The notes under the pieces were generated by a model. That model did not search any database, was not told the origin of the DNA, and saw only the letters and a program-made list of their open reading frames with translations. The translations under genes and the position numbers were made by a program. A stretch of 17,205 bases of DNA, from positions 1 through 17,205 of the forward strand of contig DJHK01000026.1 of NCBI GenBank assembly GCA_002433065.1. Reading direction: 5' to 3'. Shown piece by piece: positions 1 through 7,701 of this stretch. How positions within the stretch are numbered: the first letter of the stretch is position 1; each line of letters begins with the position of its first letter. This DNA is from Chloroflexi bacterium UBA6622. Lineage in GTDB: Bacteria > Chloroflexota > UBA11872.

Positions 1-120
1 TCGTTGGTGGTCAACGATCTTGCACAAAACACAACATTGATTCGCGAGTGGATGAGCGGTGCGGCGATGGAAAGCGCGGCTCAACAATTCGCAGAATTTT
101 TGGCGAATCACAGTTCTTGA
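1..120 (+). CDS. C-terminal fragment of an unidentified protein
   Basis: The first frame is open from the window edge to a TGA at 118-120 and encodes 39 residues ending FAEFLANHSS. It is probably the tail of a real gene: the next gene follows on the same strand after 36 nt with its own ribosome binding site. The amphipathic, Ala/Glu-rich end loosely resembles the C-terminal helices of crotonase-family proteins, but the fragment is too short to assign a family. The upstream part lies outside the window. What is seen is an open frame with a plausible stop; any function is a guess. Confidence 0.5.
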   Translation, partial: SLVVNDLAQNTTLIREWMSGAAMESAAQQFAEFLANHSS

Positions 121-156
121 CTACCGTGTCCAGGACGATTGATCTTGGAGGATGTG

Positions 157-945
157 ATGGGTGACCTTGCTGGTAAGACGGCAGTGGTGACGGGAGCGAG
201 CCGTGGGATTGGCGAAGCGAGCGCGCGAGCTCTCGATGATCTCGGAGCGCAGGTGGTTCTGAGCGGTCGAACTGTTTCAGATTTAGAGCGCGTGGCAGCC
301 GATTTGTCGAATTCGCCGATAGTGGTGCCGGCTGATCTTTCTGCACCGGAGTCCGGCTCGCAGCTCGCAGAACTGATTCTTGACGAGGTCGCAGGTGTGG
401 ATGTGTTGGTGAACAATGCAGGTATTCCGATGCGGAGGATGCCCGAGAAATTGACTGAGGAAGATATCGACTTGGTCTTCGCTATTAACGTGCGGTCCCT
501 TTTAACGTTGTCGATTGCTCTTGCTCCATCGATGAAGGCACGAGGGGGCGGTTCAATTATTAACGTCAGTTCGGTTGCCGGGATCCGTGGGCCTGGTGCC
601 CGTGTGGCCTATGCGGGCACTAAGGGCGCTGTTGACGCGATGACGCGCGCGCTTGCGTCTGACTGGGGACCGGATGGGATCAGGGTGAACTCGATTGCTC
701 CGGGGCTTATCGCGACGGCTATTTGGGAGGAAAGCCGGAATACAGTCCCCGGCTTGATCGAAGACATGGAGGGCCAAATTGCGTTAAAGCGTTGGGGGTT
801 TGGCGATGACATCGCCGACGTGGTCGCATTCTTCGCGTCTGACAGTTCTAGATACGTCACCGGTGAGACCTTGGTTGTTGATGGAGGCTTGGCCCGTGTC
901 ACTGCCTCGGCACAGCCTCAAGTGTTGCCGGAACTCCTCGAGTGA
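157..945 (+). CDS. Short-chain dehydrogenase/reductase (classical SDR)
   Basis: Predicted 262-residue cytoplasmic NAD(P)-dependent oxidoreductase of the classical SDR (FabG-like) family, interconverting a hydroxyl and a carbonyl on an unknown substrate. The Rossmann glycine motif TGASRGIG is at residues 12-19, NNAG at 86-89, the catalytic Ser at about 139 and the YxxxK pair at Y152/K156. The C-terminal FFASD...YVTGETLVVDGG segment is typical of the family, and the length is normal. I chose the ATG at 157 because TTGGAGG (145-151) lies 5 nt upstream; a TTG at 139 would add six residues without a site. The stop overlaps the GTG start of the next gene (GTGA), so the two are probably co-translated. 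The family is secure; substrate and cofactor preference are not. Confidence 0.93.
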   Translation: MGDLAGKTAVVTGASRGIGEASARALDDLGAQVVLSGRTVSDLERVAADLSNSPIVVPADLSAPESGSQLAELILDEVAGVDVLVNNAGIPMRRMPEKLTEEDIDLVFAINVRSLLTLSIALAPSMKARGGGSIINVSSVAGIRGPGARVAYAGTKGAVDAMTRALASDWGPDGIRVNSIAPGLIATAIWEESRNTVPGLIEDMEGQIALKRWGFGDDIADVVAFFASDSSRYVTGETLVVDGGLARVTASAQPQVLPELLE

Positions 946-1970
946 GTTGTCATCTTCAGTTCGGGTTGTTTGATCAACTTGAGAACGATGGCAGCACTCC
1001 AATAGGAACTCAGTATCGGGAGCACCTGGAGTTGGCCCGCATGGCCGATCAGGCTGGGTTTAGCCATTGGTTCAAGTCCGAGCACCACCATGTGCCGTTG
1101 GACATAGCGCCTAGCATCAACGTGTTTCTCAGTGCGGTGATTCAGGAAACATCCAACATGCGGATCTCTTCGCTTGTGCACCTTCTTCCGTTTTATGACC
1201 CAATGCGCCTTTACGAAGAACTATGCATGCTGGACCATCTGAGCGAAGGTCGGTTAGATGTTGGATTCGGTAAAGGTATTAGCCCACCCGAGCAAATCCT
1301 TTGGGGTGTGCCGCGAGACGAGGCAAGTTCCCGAACCGAAGAGGCTTTGGATTACATCCTTGCTGCTATGGAGCTCGCCGCCAAAGAAGGACTCGGATGT
1401 TTGTTCAACTACGAAGGAACGTATTGGTCAGCAACAGACCATCCATTGGAAATTTCGCCGTATCAAGATCCACACCCGCCTTTGTGGCGACCAGGTACGT
1501 TGGCGACGGCTGCGGAAATGGGAGTCAGTACCATCATCCCCGGGCCGATGAAGTCGATTCCTGAACGCGTTGAGGCGTACCGTGAACAGCAGAAGGCAGA
1601 GGGAGCCGGTGGTCACACGCCGACGCTTTCGACGTTACGGCGAATTGTGGTGGCTCCGACAGAGGCTGAAGCGGTAGAGATCGCAGAACGAGCGTGGGCG
1701 ACGTTCGACGCGAATCTCACCAAGTTGTTCCGGGAGTACGATTTGTGGCCCCCTACTATGGTGCCCAGTTTTTTGGGGGACACTGAGCAAGCGTTTGCTA
1801 CTGAGTCGTTACTCGCTGGAACACCCTCGCAGATGGTGGAGTATTTCGAACGGTTTGAACAAGAGTCGGGACTCACGCACGTCACATTGTGTCCTGCGTT
1901 CGGGAATATCACAGCTACCGAAGCCCGCACTTCGCTGGAGTTATTCAGCGATGCAGTGATGCGTGGCTAG
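942..1970 (+). CDS. LLM-class (luciferase-like) flavin-dependent oxidoreductase
   Basis: Predicted 342-residue member of the bacterial luciferase-like superfamily, whose enzymes use reduced FMN or F420 in a TIM-barrel fold, usually for monooxygenation or hydride transfer. Visible hallmarks are the N-terminal FGLFDQLE strand (residues 7-14), the SEHHH segment (46-50), the DPMRLYEELCMLD helix (86-98), SEGRLDVGFGKG (101-112), and a late LAGTPSQMVEYF helix typical of the C-terminal part. It starts with GTG inside the GTGA overlap with the upstream SDR and has no separate ribosome binding site, which indicates translational coupling. Such an SDR plus flavin oxidoreductase pair may act consecutively on one substrate, but this is inference. 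Whether FMN or F420 is used cannot be decided from the sequence. No gene follows on this strand; the next gene is convergent. Confidence 0.9.
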   Translation: MSCHLQFGLFDQLENDGSTPIGTQYREHLELARMADQAGFSHWFKSEHHHVPLDIAPSINVFLSAVIQETSNMRISSLVHLLPFYDPMRLYEELCMLDHLSEGRLDVGFGKGISPPEQILWGVPRDEASSRTEEALDYILAAMELAAKEGLGCLFNYEGTYWSATDHPLEISPYQDPHPPLWRPGTLATAAEMGVSTIIPGPMKSIPERVEAYREQQKAEGAGGHTPTLSTLRRIVVAPTEAEAVEIAERAWATFDANLTKLFREYDLWPPTMVPSFLGDTEQAFATESLLAGTPSQMVEYFERFEQESGLTHVTLCPAFGNITATEARTSLELFSDAVMRG

Positions 1971-2103
1971 AGCTACGAGTTCACGCCATAGGACTCAACG
2001 CCCTTAGGTCTGTCGTCGGGAACAGGTCGACCAGGTTCCTGCCTCCCCATCTGGATGTTGGGTGGTGAAACTCTGCGCTTAGCAACATCAGTGGTCGAGT
2101 CGG

Positions 2104-2136
2104 AAAAACGCAGAGGGCGGGGCCGTAGCCCCGCCC
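2104..2136 (-). terminator. Candidate intrinsic terminator of the proVWX operon
   Basis: A perfect 9-bp GC-rich stem (GGGCGGGGC at 2115-2123 pairing with GCCCCGCCC at 2128-2136, 4-nt loop) lies 48 nt beyond the proX stop. Read on the minus strand, the stem is followed by TCTGCG and then five T residues (complement of 2104-2108). This fits a rho-independent terminator with a short, slightly displaced U tract. On the plus strand no T tract follows, so it should work mainly for the minus-strand operon. Confidence 0.65.
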
Positions 2137-2150
2137 GTCAGGCGTGCTGT

Positions 2151-2174
2151 AGCTGCTCTCTACTGAGAGTAGCT
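2151..2174 (+). other. Second stem-loop in the convergent intergenic region
   Basis: AGCTGCTCTC (2151-2160) pairs with GAGAGTAGCT (2165-2174) around a TACT loop, giving a 10-bp stem with a single G-U wobble when transcribed from the plus strand. In minus-strand RNA the wobble becomes a C-A mismatch, so the structure favours plus-strand transcripts that read past the flavin oxidoreductase gene. No U tract follows, so it is not a canonical intrinsic terminator. It could protect a 3' end or assist termination; its role is unknown. Confidence 0.4.
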
Positions 2175-2184
2175 AGAAGCCGGA

Positions 2185-3354
2185 TTAACCAGCTGCGCGA
2201 GCAGCGTCGAGCCAACCGTCAACCGTGGAGCGGTTGCCGGCGATCCAGTCAGCGGCAAGATCCTTGGGATCTGCACCCTCACCTTGGGCCACGTTTGCAA
2301 GCGAGATGTCCATTACAGATAGCTTGATCTGCAGAAGGAGTTCTTCGGCTGCTGGGTTGTCAGCAAGGAACTGGTTGTTTGCGGCTGCACGAATGTCAGC
2401 GGCTTTCCAACCGATTGGGCAGAGACCGTCGGCACTACGGGCAGGGCACTGGTCCTCGCCGATAGCTGCTGTACCTGGTCGTTGATCCCATCCGTCGCCG
2501 CCATCTTGGCCCATTGGGTTGGAGTTATCCAAGATAGCTTCCATTCCCAACCAGTAAGCGTTGTCGCCAGGACGAATCTGCGTGATGTATGCAGACGGTG
2601 TCCAGGTATATGCAACCACTGGGAGTCCTTCGTTGACCATGTCGACAGCTTGTGCCCACATCGGGTCGTAGCCAGCCTTCACCTGTTGCAGGTTCTTGTA
2701 ACCACCGAAGGCGAGCTGGGAGTTGATGATGTTGTCGCAAGTCCAGTCTTCAGGGCAGCCCATGATGTCAACCATTCCGTTGCCAGGATTGGCATCGGTG
2801 GCGTCATAGGCCGCTATTGCGTCGGCATTGTTGTCGAGGTCCTCAAGTGTCCAGATGCCGTATTCGTCGGCAAATGATTTGGTGATCAAGTAACCCTGGA
2901 GGCCACCCGACATCATCTCTTCACCGAGTACGGTTACAACTTCGCCAACCAAACTGCCGTCTGTACGTTCCGCATCAAGCCAGCTTTGGTGACCTGGCAT
3001 CCAGGTGTTGGCCCAGAAGTCCATATCGCCCTCAGCCATTGCCATGAAGGCGTTTTGTGGGCCGAGTTCCATATCAGCAGACTCAGAGACCGTGTAACCG
3101 AGTTCGCGAAGCAGAGCGGTGTAGATCTCGGCCTGCACGTAGCCGGTGCTCCAGCTTGCTCGGCCTGAGGTCACGCTGACGCCCTCACCGGGGGTCATGT
3201 TCACCGAAGCTGCCGCTTCGGTTGTAGCAGGAGCGGAAGCCGAAGCTTCCGAGGAGCTACCGGAGCTTGAATCGTCGTCACTGCCGCACGCGGCTAGCAA
3301 TAAGAGCGCTGCGGCCGCTACGGCAACCGCTCGCGTTAATGTTGTCTTCTTCAT
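2185..3354 (-). CDS. proX: Glycine betaine/proline ABC transporter substrate-binding lipoprotein
   Basis: Predicted 389-residue extracytoplasmic solute receptor of the OpuAC/ProX type, delivering quaternary amines such as glycine betaine or proline betaine to the ProWV complex. The N-terminus has a Lys-rich start, a hydrophobic core and the lipobox LLAAC with acylated Cys23, then a Ser/Asp/Ala/Thr-rich linker (about 25-51). The mature domain starts near residue 58 and contains the DFWANTWMPGH segment (112-122), whose aromatic residues resemble the Trp/aromatic cage that holds trimethylammonium groups. Cys pairs 200/206 and 303/312 could form disulfides. I start at the ATG at 3354 because it opens a clean lipoprotein signal and has AGGGAGG upstream; the frame stays open to 3465 but that would put a non-signal sequence in front. 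It is last in proV-proW-proX, 107 bp after proW, and is followed by a terminator-like hairpin. The exact ligand (glycine betaine, carnitine, dimethylsulfoniopropionate) is not determined. Confidence 0.9.
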   Translation of the reverse strand: MKKTTLTRAVAVAAAALLLLAACGSDDDSSSGSSSEASASAPATTEAAASVNMTPGEGVSVTSGRASWSTGYVQAEIYTALLRELGYTVSESADMELGPQNAFMAMAEGDMDFWANTWMPGHQSWLDAERTDGSLVGEVVTVLGEEMMSGGLQGYLITKSFADEYGIWTLEDLDNNADAIAAYDATDANPGNGMVDIMGCPEDWTCDNIINSQLAFGGYKNLQQVKAGYDPMWAQAVDMVNEGLPVVAYTWTPSAYITQIRPGDNAYWLGMEAILDNSNPMGQDGGDGWDQRPGTAAIGEDQCPARSADGLCPIGWKAADIRAAANNQFLADNPAAEELLLQIKLSVMDISLANVAQGEGADPKDLAADWIAGNRSTVDGWLDAARAAG

Positions 3355-3461
3355 AGAGGGGGCCCTCCCTAGAGTCCCAAGGTCTGCGCCCGCGAGTAAT
3401 CGACTCGAGACGGCATGCTGCAGGCTAGTAGAAGAATTAGGTAAACCCGTACATCTGAGCC

Positions 3462-5756
3462 TCACACCGTCTTGGCGTAGACCTGTTTTCGGTCAAATTC
3501 GGACAACGTGGCGCGCACGCTGGCTCCACCTGTGACGCCAGCAAAGACCATGAATAAAGCTCCTACGCCCGAAACAAGGTTCGGATCTGCGACTCGCGCA
3601 ATGCTCGCCACCCACGCTATGCCCATCGCGACCAGCCCGATTCCTAACCCGCAGATAATTGAGCACCATCGATACAAAAACTCCTCGTCTTGGGAGATAA
3701 AGCCGCTCGCAGGAATGGCAACCACTAGTGCTAATAGGCCTACTGCGAGGCCGACCCAACCAAGGCCTGCGCCTTTGTTGGTGTAGCCGTCATAAATAAC
3801 GTCACCGGTCCGCTGGGCCTTAGCAATCAAAGCGGTATATTCGGCGGCCAAGCTTCCGACTTTAGCGTCGTCACCAGCCGCAGAAGCTTCATCACTTTGC
3901 GCTTCGATAGCGTCGAGCTGTACTTGAAGTTCGGGGCTAATCACAGACTCCGCCCTGGTGTCAAAGGTCCAACCGGAATAGCCGGAGATCACGATGAGAA
4001 GAAGAGCGAAACCGAGACCGACGAGTCGACCCCACCTCACGCCCGAAGCTAGGGGTCGCCTAGCTCCCATTGGTGCATTCCACACCCACAAAAGAGCAGA
4101 TACCGTTGATAGTAGACATCCAAAAGTCGTGACGTAGACGCCATAAGAACGTGAGAAGGCGGTAACGCTGTCTGGTACAGCAGTCAACAGAGCCGCAAGT
4201 GCGACAACTAGGGCGGAAACACTAAACACAACTGCTCCATCTGGACCCAACCATCTGTTTCTCTGTCCTGGAGTGCGTGCCGTGGCATAAACAGCTGCGC
4301 CGACCACTGCGGTGCATAGGAGAATCATGAAGCCGAACCACGAACCCCCGGAAGCGGCAAAGCCATTGAAGGTAGACCCGAGGAGGTCTTGGTCGAGATT
4401 TCGGGCGTATGAAGATACAAAGCCTGCACCTTCATTCCACGGCAGGAGTAATCCACCAATAGCGACTATTACCCCTAATAAAGCACCACCCATTCCGAGT
4501 TGCTCTCGGGGCTGCAGCGGCTGGTAGTTAGGTGCTTCTTCGTCCTGGTCGGGCGTTACCTGAGACGAGGACTCGGGGTCGGGTAACAGTAGTTCGGGTG
4601 TTTTGGTATTTTTCCAAGCTGCTGCGATACGGCCCAACAGGCCCGCTCGGTCCCCGTCGTCTGGTTGAGTGAGGCGGTCCAAGACCACGGCAACGATAAA
4701 GAAGGCAAGCCCGCCAGAGCCTGCCAGGGCGATGTCCTGATTGGCGATCGCCCGATACAACAATCTTCCCAACCCGCCAGCTCCCATAATCGCGGCGATA
4801 CCAAGCATCGAGATAGCAAGGAGCAGCGTCTGGTTGATCCCTGTCATAAGTGCCGCCCTTGCGAGAGGCAACTGGACATCTGTCAGGACGCGTCGCTCTG
4901 ACGCCCCGTACGCGCGCGCGGCCTCGACGACATCTTCCGGCACTTGTCTGATACCTAGGTTGGTTAATCGAATCAACGGAGGTAGTGCGAAGACCATGGT
5001 TACCATCGTCGCGGAGACGAAACCCACCCCGAAAAAGAACACAAACGGGAGCATGTAGACGAACGAGTGTACGACCTGCATGGCATCGAGTACTGGACGA
5101 ACGATGCGCCAAACGCCGTCAACGCGTCCGCAAGCGACGCCTGTTGGAATGCCAATGATCACACAGAGAATCACTGCCACTGCAATGAATCCAATAGTCC
5201 GTGCCGTTTCCTTCCAATAGTCGTCACCCAATAGTCCACAGACTGTGAGGCCTAAGAAGGATCCAATTCCGACCTGCAGGCCACGGAATGCCCATCCAGC
5301 GAAAAGAGCCGCCAGACACACTGTCATCCACGACAAACCAAGGAGCCAATCATCAACAATGATTTCGAGCATCGTCTGAAATGGCCACTTAATGGCAGCG
5401 AGTGTTTCCTTCATATTGAGGTCTACCCATATGGTGATCTGTTCGACCCAGTCACCAACAGGGATCTGCCACTTATTTAAGATCGAGTTCTGTCGTTGGT
5501 CCCAGTCACCGATGCTGCGATACCAAAGGACGCCGGCAAGTGCCACCACTCCTCCTGCAATGGTTGTCACCTTGCGATTTCTGAGGGCTCCGAACAGCAT
5601 GAAGATTGGGATAGCAAAAACCCCTAGCACGGCAAGGAACTCAATCGCCGTAGCGACAGCGTCAGCTACTTGGTCGCCCTTTTCTAGATCGGTGATTTTG
5701 CCAACGGAACGGTCAACAAAATGGCCGTCGCTAGTGGCTGCGTAAAGGTGTCTCAC
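3462..5756 (-). CDS. proW: Betaine ABC transporter permease with large C-terminal membrane extension
   Basis: Predicted 764-residue inner-membrane permease. Residues 1-365 match a ProW/OpuAB-type subunit: an N-terminal membrane region, a BPD_transp-like core (about 185-360), and the ATPase-coupling EAA loop beginning EAARAYGASE at 279-288 and ending near GAGGLG (325-330). A charged linker (about 365-415) then leads to an additional domain (about 418-745) with roughly eight hydrophobic segments near 422-440, 473-490, 507-527, 538-558, 575-592, 664-684, 697-718 and 725-742. A hydrophilic Ala/Glu/Asp-rich stretch (about 600-655) interrupts them. Classical ProW is only about 350 residues, so the second half is unusual. 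The start is a GTG in the GTGA overlap with proV, with GGGAGG 7 nt upstream. The permease role is secure; I do not recognise the extension. Confidence 0.9.
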   Translation of the reverse strand: MRHLYAATSDGHFVDRSVGKITDLEKGDQVADAVATAIEFLAVLGVFAIPIFMLFGALRNRKVTTIAGGVVALAGVLWYRSIGDWDQRQNSILNKWQIPVGDWVEQITIWVDLNMKETLAAIKWPFQTMLEIIVDDWLLGLSWMTVCLAALFAGWAFRGLQVGIGSFLGLTVCGLLGDDYWKETARTIGFIAVAVILCVIIGIPTGVACGRVDGVWRIVRPVLDAMQVVHSFVYMLPFVFFFGVGFVSATMVTMVFALPPLIRLTNLGIRQVPEDVVEAARAYGASERRVLTDVQLPLARAALMTGINQTLLLAISMLGIAAIMGAGGLGRLLYRAIANQDIALAGSGGLAFFIVAVVLDRLTQPDDGDRAGLLGRIAAAWKNTKTPELLLPDPESSSQVTPDQDEEAPNYQPLQPREQLGMGGALLGVIVAIGGLLLPWNEGAGFVSSYARNLDQDLLGSTFNGFAASGGSWFGFMILLCTAVVGAAVYATARTPGQRNRWLGPDGAVVFSVSALVVALAALLTAVPDSVTAFSRSYGVYVTTFGCLLSTVSALLWVWNAPMGARRPLASGVRWGRLVGLGFALLLIVISGYSGWTFDTRAESVISPELQVQLDAIEAQSDEASAAGDDAKVGSLAAEYTALIAKAQRTGDVIYDGYTNKGAGLGWVGLAVGLLALVVAIPASGFISQDEEFLYRWCSIICGLGIGLVAMGIAWVASIARVADPNLVSGVGALFMVFAGVTGGASVRATLSEFDRKQVYAKTV

Positions 5757-6973
5757 ATGTAGACCTCCCGCTCAAAGGCATCTGTTAAGGCTTCAACCCG
5801 CCCGAGTTCCTCTAACACCGCGGTCGGCTCGATCCGCCCGATGAGACGCCCGTCAGAGTCACAGCAGGCGATTGGAAGTCCTCGACCCGCGTCAGCGTAG
5901 AGCTCGTTAAGTGTCTGCTCTTTATCGGCTACAGGGACATCCGTGCGCATAGCACTTGCGAGGCTGGGGGTGCCTTGCGATTGAACCCGCTCAACATCTT
6001 CCCGCGTTACGACCCCGGTGCACATTCCGGCGCTTGTCACCACAAGGCAGTCCCCGGAGGCAGTAACGGCACGCACCACTTCTTCAAATCCGGCGCTGTC
6101 GAGGATCGGATCAGCCGGCGTCATGATTTCCTCGACCTTGATGACACGGCCTTGATCAACGTCTTGAACAAATTCAGCGACATATCCGGTTGCAGGCTCG
6201 GTGAGTATTTCTTCCGGTGTCCCGATTTGAACGATGACCCCATCTTTCATGATGCATACTCGATCGCCGATCCGCAGCGCTTCGTTTAAGTCGTGGGTGA
6301 TGAAAAGTATTGTTTTATGGACTTCGTCCTGAATGGCCATCAGCTCGTCTTGCATTTGACGTCGAATTAACGGATCCAATGCGCTGAACGCTTCGTCCAT
6401 TAGCAAGATGTCAGGATCTGAAGCCAACGCACGAGCGAGTCCTACGCGTTGCTGCATGCCGCCCGATAATTCACTGGTGGCGTTATATGCATAGGGTTCC
6501 AGCCCGACCAACCTTAGAGCTCCGAGGGCCGCTGTCTCTCGTTCGCTTCTATCCACCTTCTGCACCTTCAGCCCATAGGAGACGTTGTCAATTACGTTCC
6601 GGTGGGGGAATAGGGCGAAATGCTGGAACACCATTCCCATTTTCTCTCGCCGGAATGCCTGAAGATCTTTCCCCTGAAGCTTTTGAACATCCACCCCGTC
6701 GACCCAAACTTGTCCCGAGGTGACATCGTGCAGTTTGTTCACAGTTCTGATAGCTGTTGATTTGCCGGAGCCCGAAAGACCCATGACGACGAATATTTCG
6801 CCTTTTCCGATGGAAAAGGAAACATCGCTGAGCCCCACAACATGTCCTGACTGCTTTTGAACATCGTTTTTGTGCACCCCCGCTTTAGCGAGGTCGAAGG
6901 CCCGGCCACGTGGTTGTGGCCCAAAAATCTTGAATACTTCTTCCAGTCGGATGATCTCGTCATTTTCCGGCAT
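5753..6973 (-). CDS. proV: Glycine betaine/proline ABC transporter ATP-binding protein with CBS domains
   Basis: Predicted 406-residue ATPase subunit of the ProVWX/OpuA importer. Walker A GLSGSGKST is at 65-73, Q-loop Gln117, signature LSGGMQQ at 169-175, Walker B ILLMDE at 189-194 and H-loop His227. The N-terminal part before Walker A (about 20-48, ending TGH-like QSGHVVG) is characteristic of ProV/OpuAA. Residues 280-390 form a tandem CBS region that in OpuA senses ionic strength, so transport is probably gated by osmotic conditions. I start at the ATG at 6973; a GTG at 6982 is closer to AAAGG and is an equal candidate, while the frame is open to 7084. It is first in the operon and overlaps proW by 4 nt (GTGA). 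All catalytic motifs are intact. Confidence 0.93.
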   Translation of the reverse strand: MPENDEIIRLEEVFKIFGPQPRGRAFDLAKAGVHKNDVQKQSGHVVGLSDVSFSIGKGEIFVVMGLSGSGKSTAIRTVNKLHDVTSGQVWVDGVDVQKLQGKDLQAFRREKMGMVFQHFALFPHRNVIDNVSYGLKVQKVDRSERETAALGALRLVGLEPYAYNATSELSGGMQQRVGLARALASDPDILLMDEAFSALDPLIRRQMQDELMAIQDEVHKTILFITHDLNEALRIGDRVCIMKDGVIVQIGTPEEILTEPATGYVAEFVQDVDQGRVIKVEEIMTPADPILDSAGFEEVVRAVTASGDCLVVTSAGMCTGVVTREDVERVQSQGTPSLASAMRTDVPVADKEQTLNELYADAGRGLPIACCDSDGRLIGRIEPTAVLEELGRVEALTDAFEREVYM

Positions 6974-7077
6974 TGGGGTCACATGGCCTTTCTGTCGGGC
7001 GTCTCCAGCGTTCAAGGACCGCATAGAGGCATGGCCAACATAACAGCGGTCGCGGCCTCGAAGGGTCATTCCCAGCG

Positions 7078-7106
7078 ATCTCAATGCAGGGAAAAGCTGA
7101 ATTCAA
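7078..7106 (-). promoter_or_regulatory. Candidate promoter for proVWX
   Basis: Reading the minus strand upstream of proV, TTGAAT (complement of 7101-7106) and TGAGAT (complement of 7078-7083) are separated by exactly 17 bp. Each matches four of six positions of the vegetative -35 and -10 consensus. The start of transcription would fall near 7071, giving a leader of about 100 nt. This is the only well-spaced pair I found in the gap between the macro-domain gene and proV; it is unproven. Confidence 0.3.
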
Positions 7107-7145
7107 TCAACCTGGGAAGGGCATTGTCGGGGTTGTGTAGTGCCA

Positions 7146-7691
7146 CTAGTTGGGGTGTCTGAGGTCGTTGACAGCCCGTCGGATCACCCGAAAGTTGTCG
7201 TCATCGAAGCAAACGAGAATGACATCCTGCAGTGTCGTGTGGCCAAGGTTGTTCTCGAGCCACGTCGCGATCGTTGACACCGCTATCGGAGCGGCCAACT
7301 CTTTTGGAAAGCCGTAAACGCCGGTGCTGATCGCAGAAAACGCGATCGACGTAGCACCAACATCGGCGGCTGCGTCTAGGGAGGATGTGTAGCATTTGGC
7401 GAGGAGGGTCGCGCTGTCAGCGGGTCCATGCTGCTCCCAAATGGGTCCCACTGTGTGAATAATCAACTTGGCAGGAAGGTTGCCTGCGGACGTGACCACA
7501 GCTGAGCCAGTAGCACAGGGACCTTCCTGATCAATGATCACTCGACACTCCCCAAGAACGGTTGGCCCCGCCGCCGCGTGTATGGCTCCGTCAACGCCCC
7601 CTCCTCCAGCAAGTGCACTATTCGCAGCATTGACAATTACGTCAACGTTCAGCGTTGTGATGTCACCCTGTATGACCTCAAGATGGGCCAT
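7146..7691 (-). CDS. Macro-domain protein (ADP-ribose binding, deacylase/hydrolase type)
   Basis: Predicted 181-residue single-domain macro protein. Family members bind ADP-ribose and many (MacroD/YmdB-like) hydrolyse O-acetyl-ADP-ribose or mono-ADP-ribosyl esters. Hallmarks are QGDIT at 8-12, VNAAN at 20-24, the glycine loop GGGGVDGAIH at 29-38 and STGVYGFP at 122-129, which are the ribose- and phosphate-binding loops. The ATG at 7691 starts the domain immediately and has GAGG 9 nt upstream, overlapping the stop of the monooxygenase; longer frames would run inside that gene. The 10-nt gap places it in one transcript with the flavin monooxygenase. O-acetyl-ADP-ribose links it to sirtuin or ADP-ribose metabolism, but why it sits with a Baeyer-Villiger enzyme is not evident. 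No toxin ADP-ribosyltransferase is visible nearby. Confidence 0.92.
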   Translation of the reverse strand: MAHLEVIQGDITTLNVDVIVNAANSALAGGGGVDGAIHAAAGPTVLGECRVIIDQEGPCATGSAVVTSAGNLPAKLIIHTVGPIWEQHGPADSATLLAKCYTSSLDAAADVGATSIAFSAISTGVYGFPKELAAPIAVSTIATWLENNLGHTTLQDVILVCFDDDNFRVIRRAVNDLRHPN

Positions 7692-7701
7692 TTCGGGGGC
7701 C

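Noticed and set aside
1971..2184. Possible small gene or RNA gene between the flavin oxidoreductase and proX
   Set aside because: No open frame with a plausible start and composition, and no tRNA-like fold; only the two stem-loops stand out.
2482..2877. Plus-strand 131-codon open frame opposite proX
   Set aside because: It lies wholly opposite the binding-protein gene, and its His/Cys/Val-rich composition looks like a shadow of the other strand.
3356..3367. GAGGGGGCCCTC palindrome over the proX ribosome binding site as a possible riboswitch or operator
   Set aside because: The palindrome is short and its loop is too small for a stable hairpin, and no known riboswitch core surrounds it.
3355..3465. 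N-terminal extension of the betaine-binding lipoprotein
   Set aside because: The extra 37 residues would put non-signal sequence before a perfect lipoprotein signal peptide, and a ribosome binding site precedes the ATG at 3354.
4528..5112. Minus-strand 194-codon open frame inside the permease gene
   Set aside because: It is a different frame of the proW coding region, Arg-rich and without motifs, while proW itself has clear membrane segments and an EAA loop.
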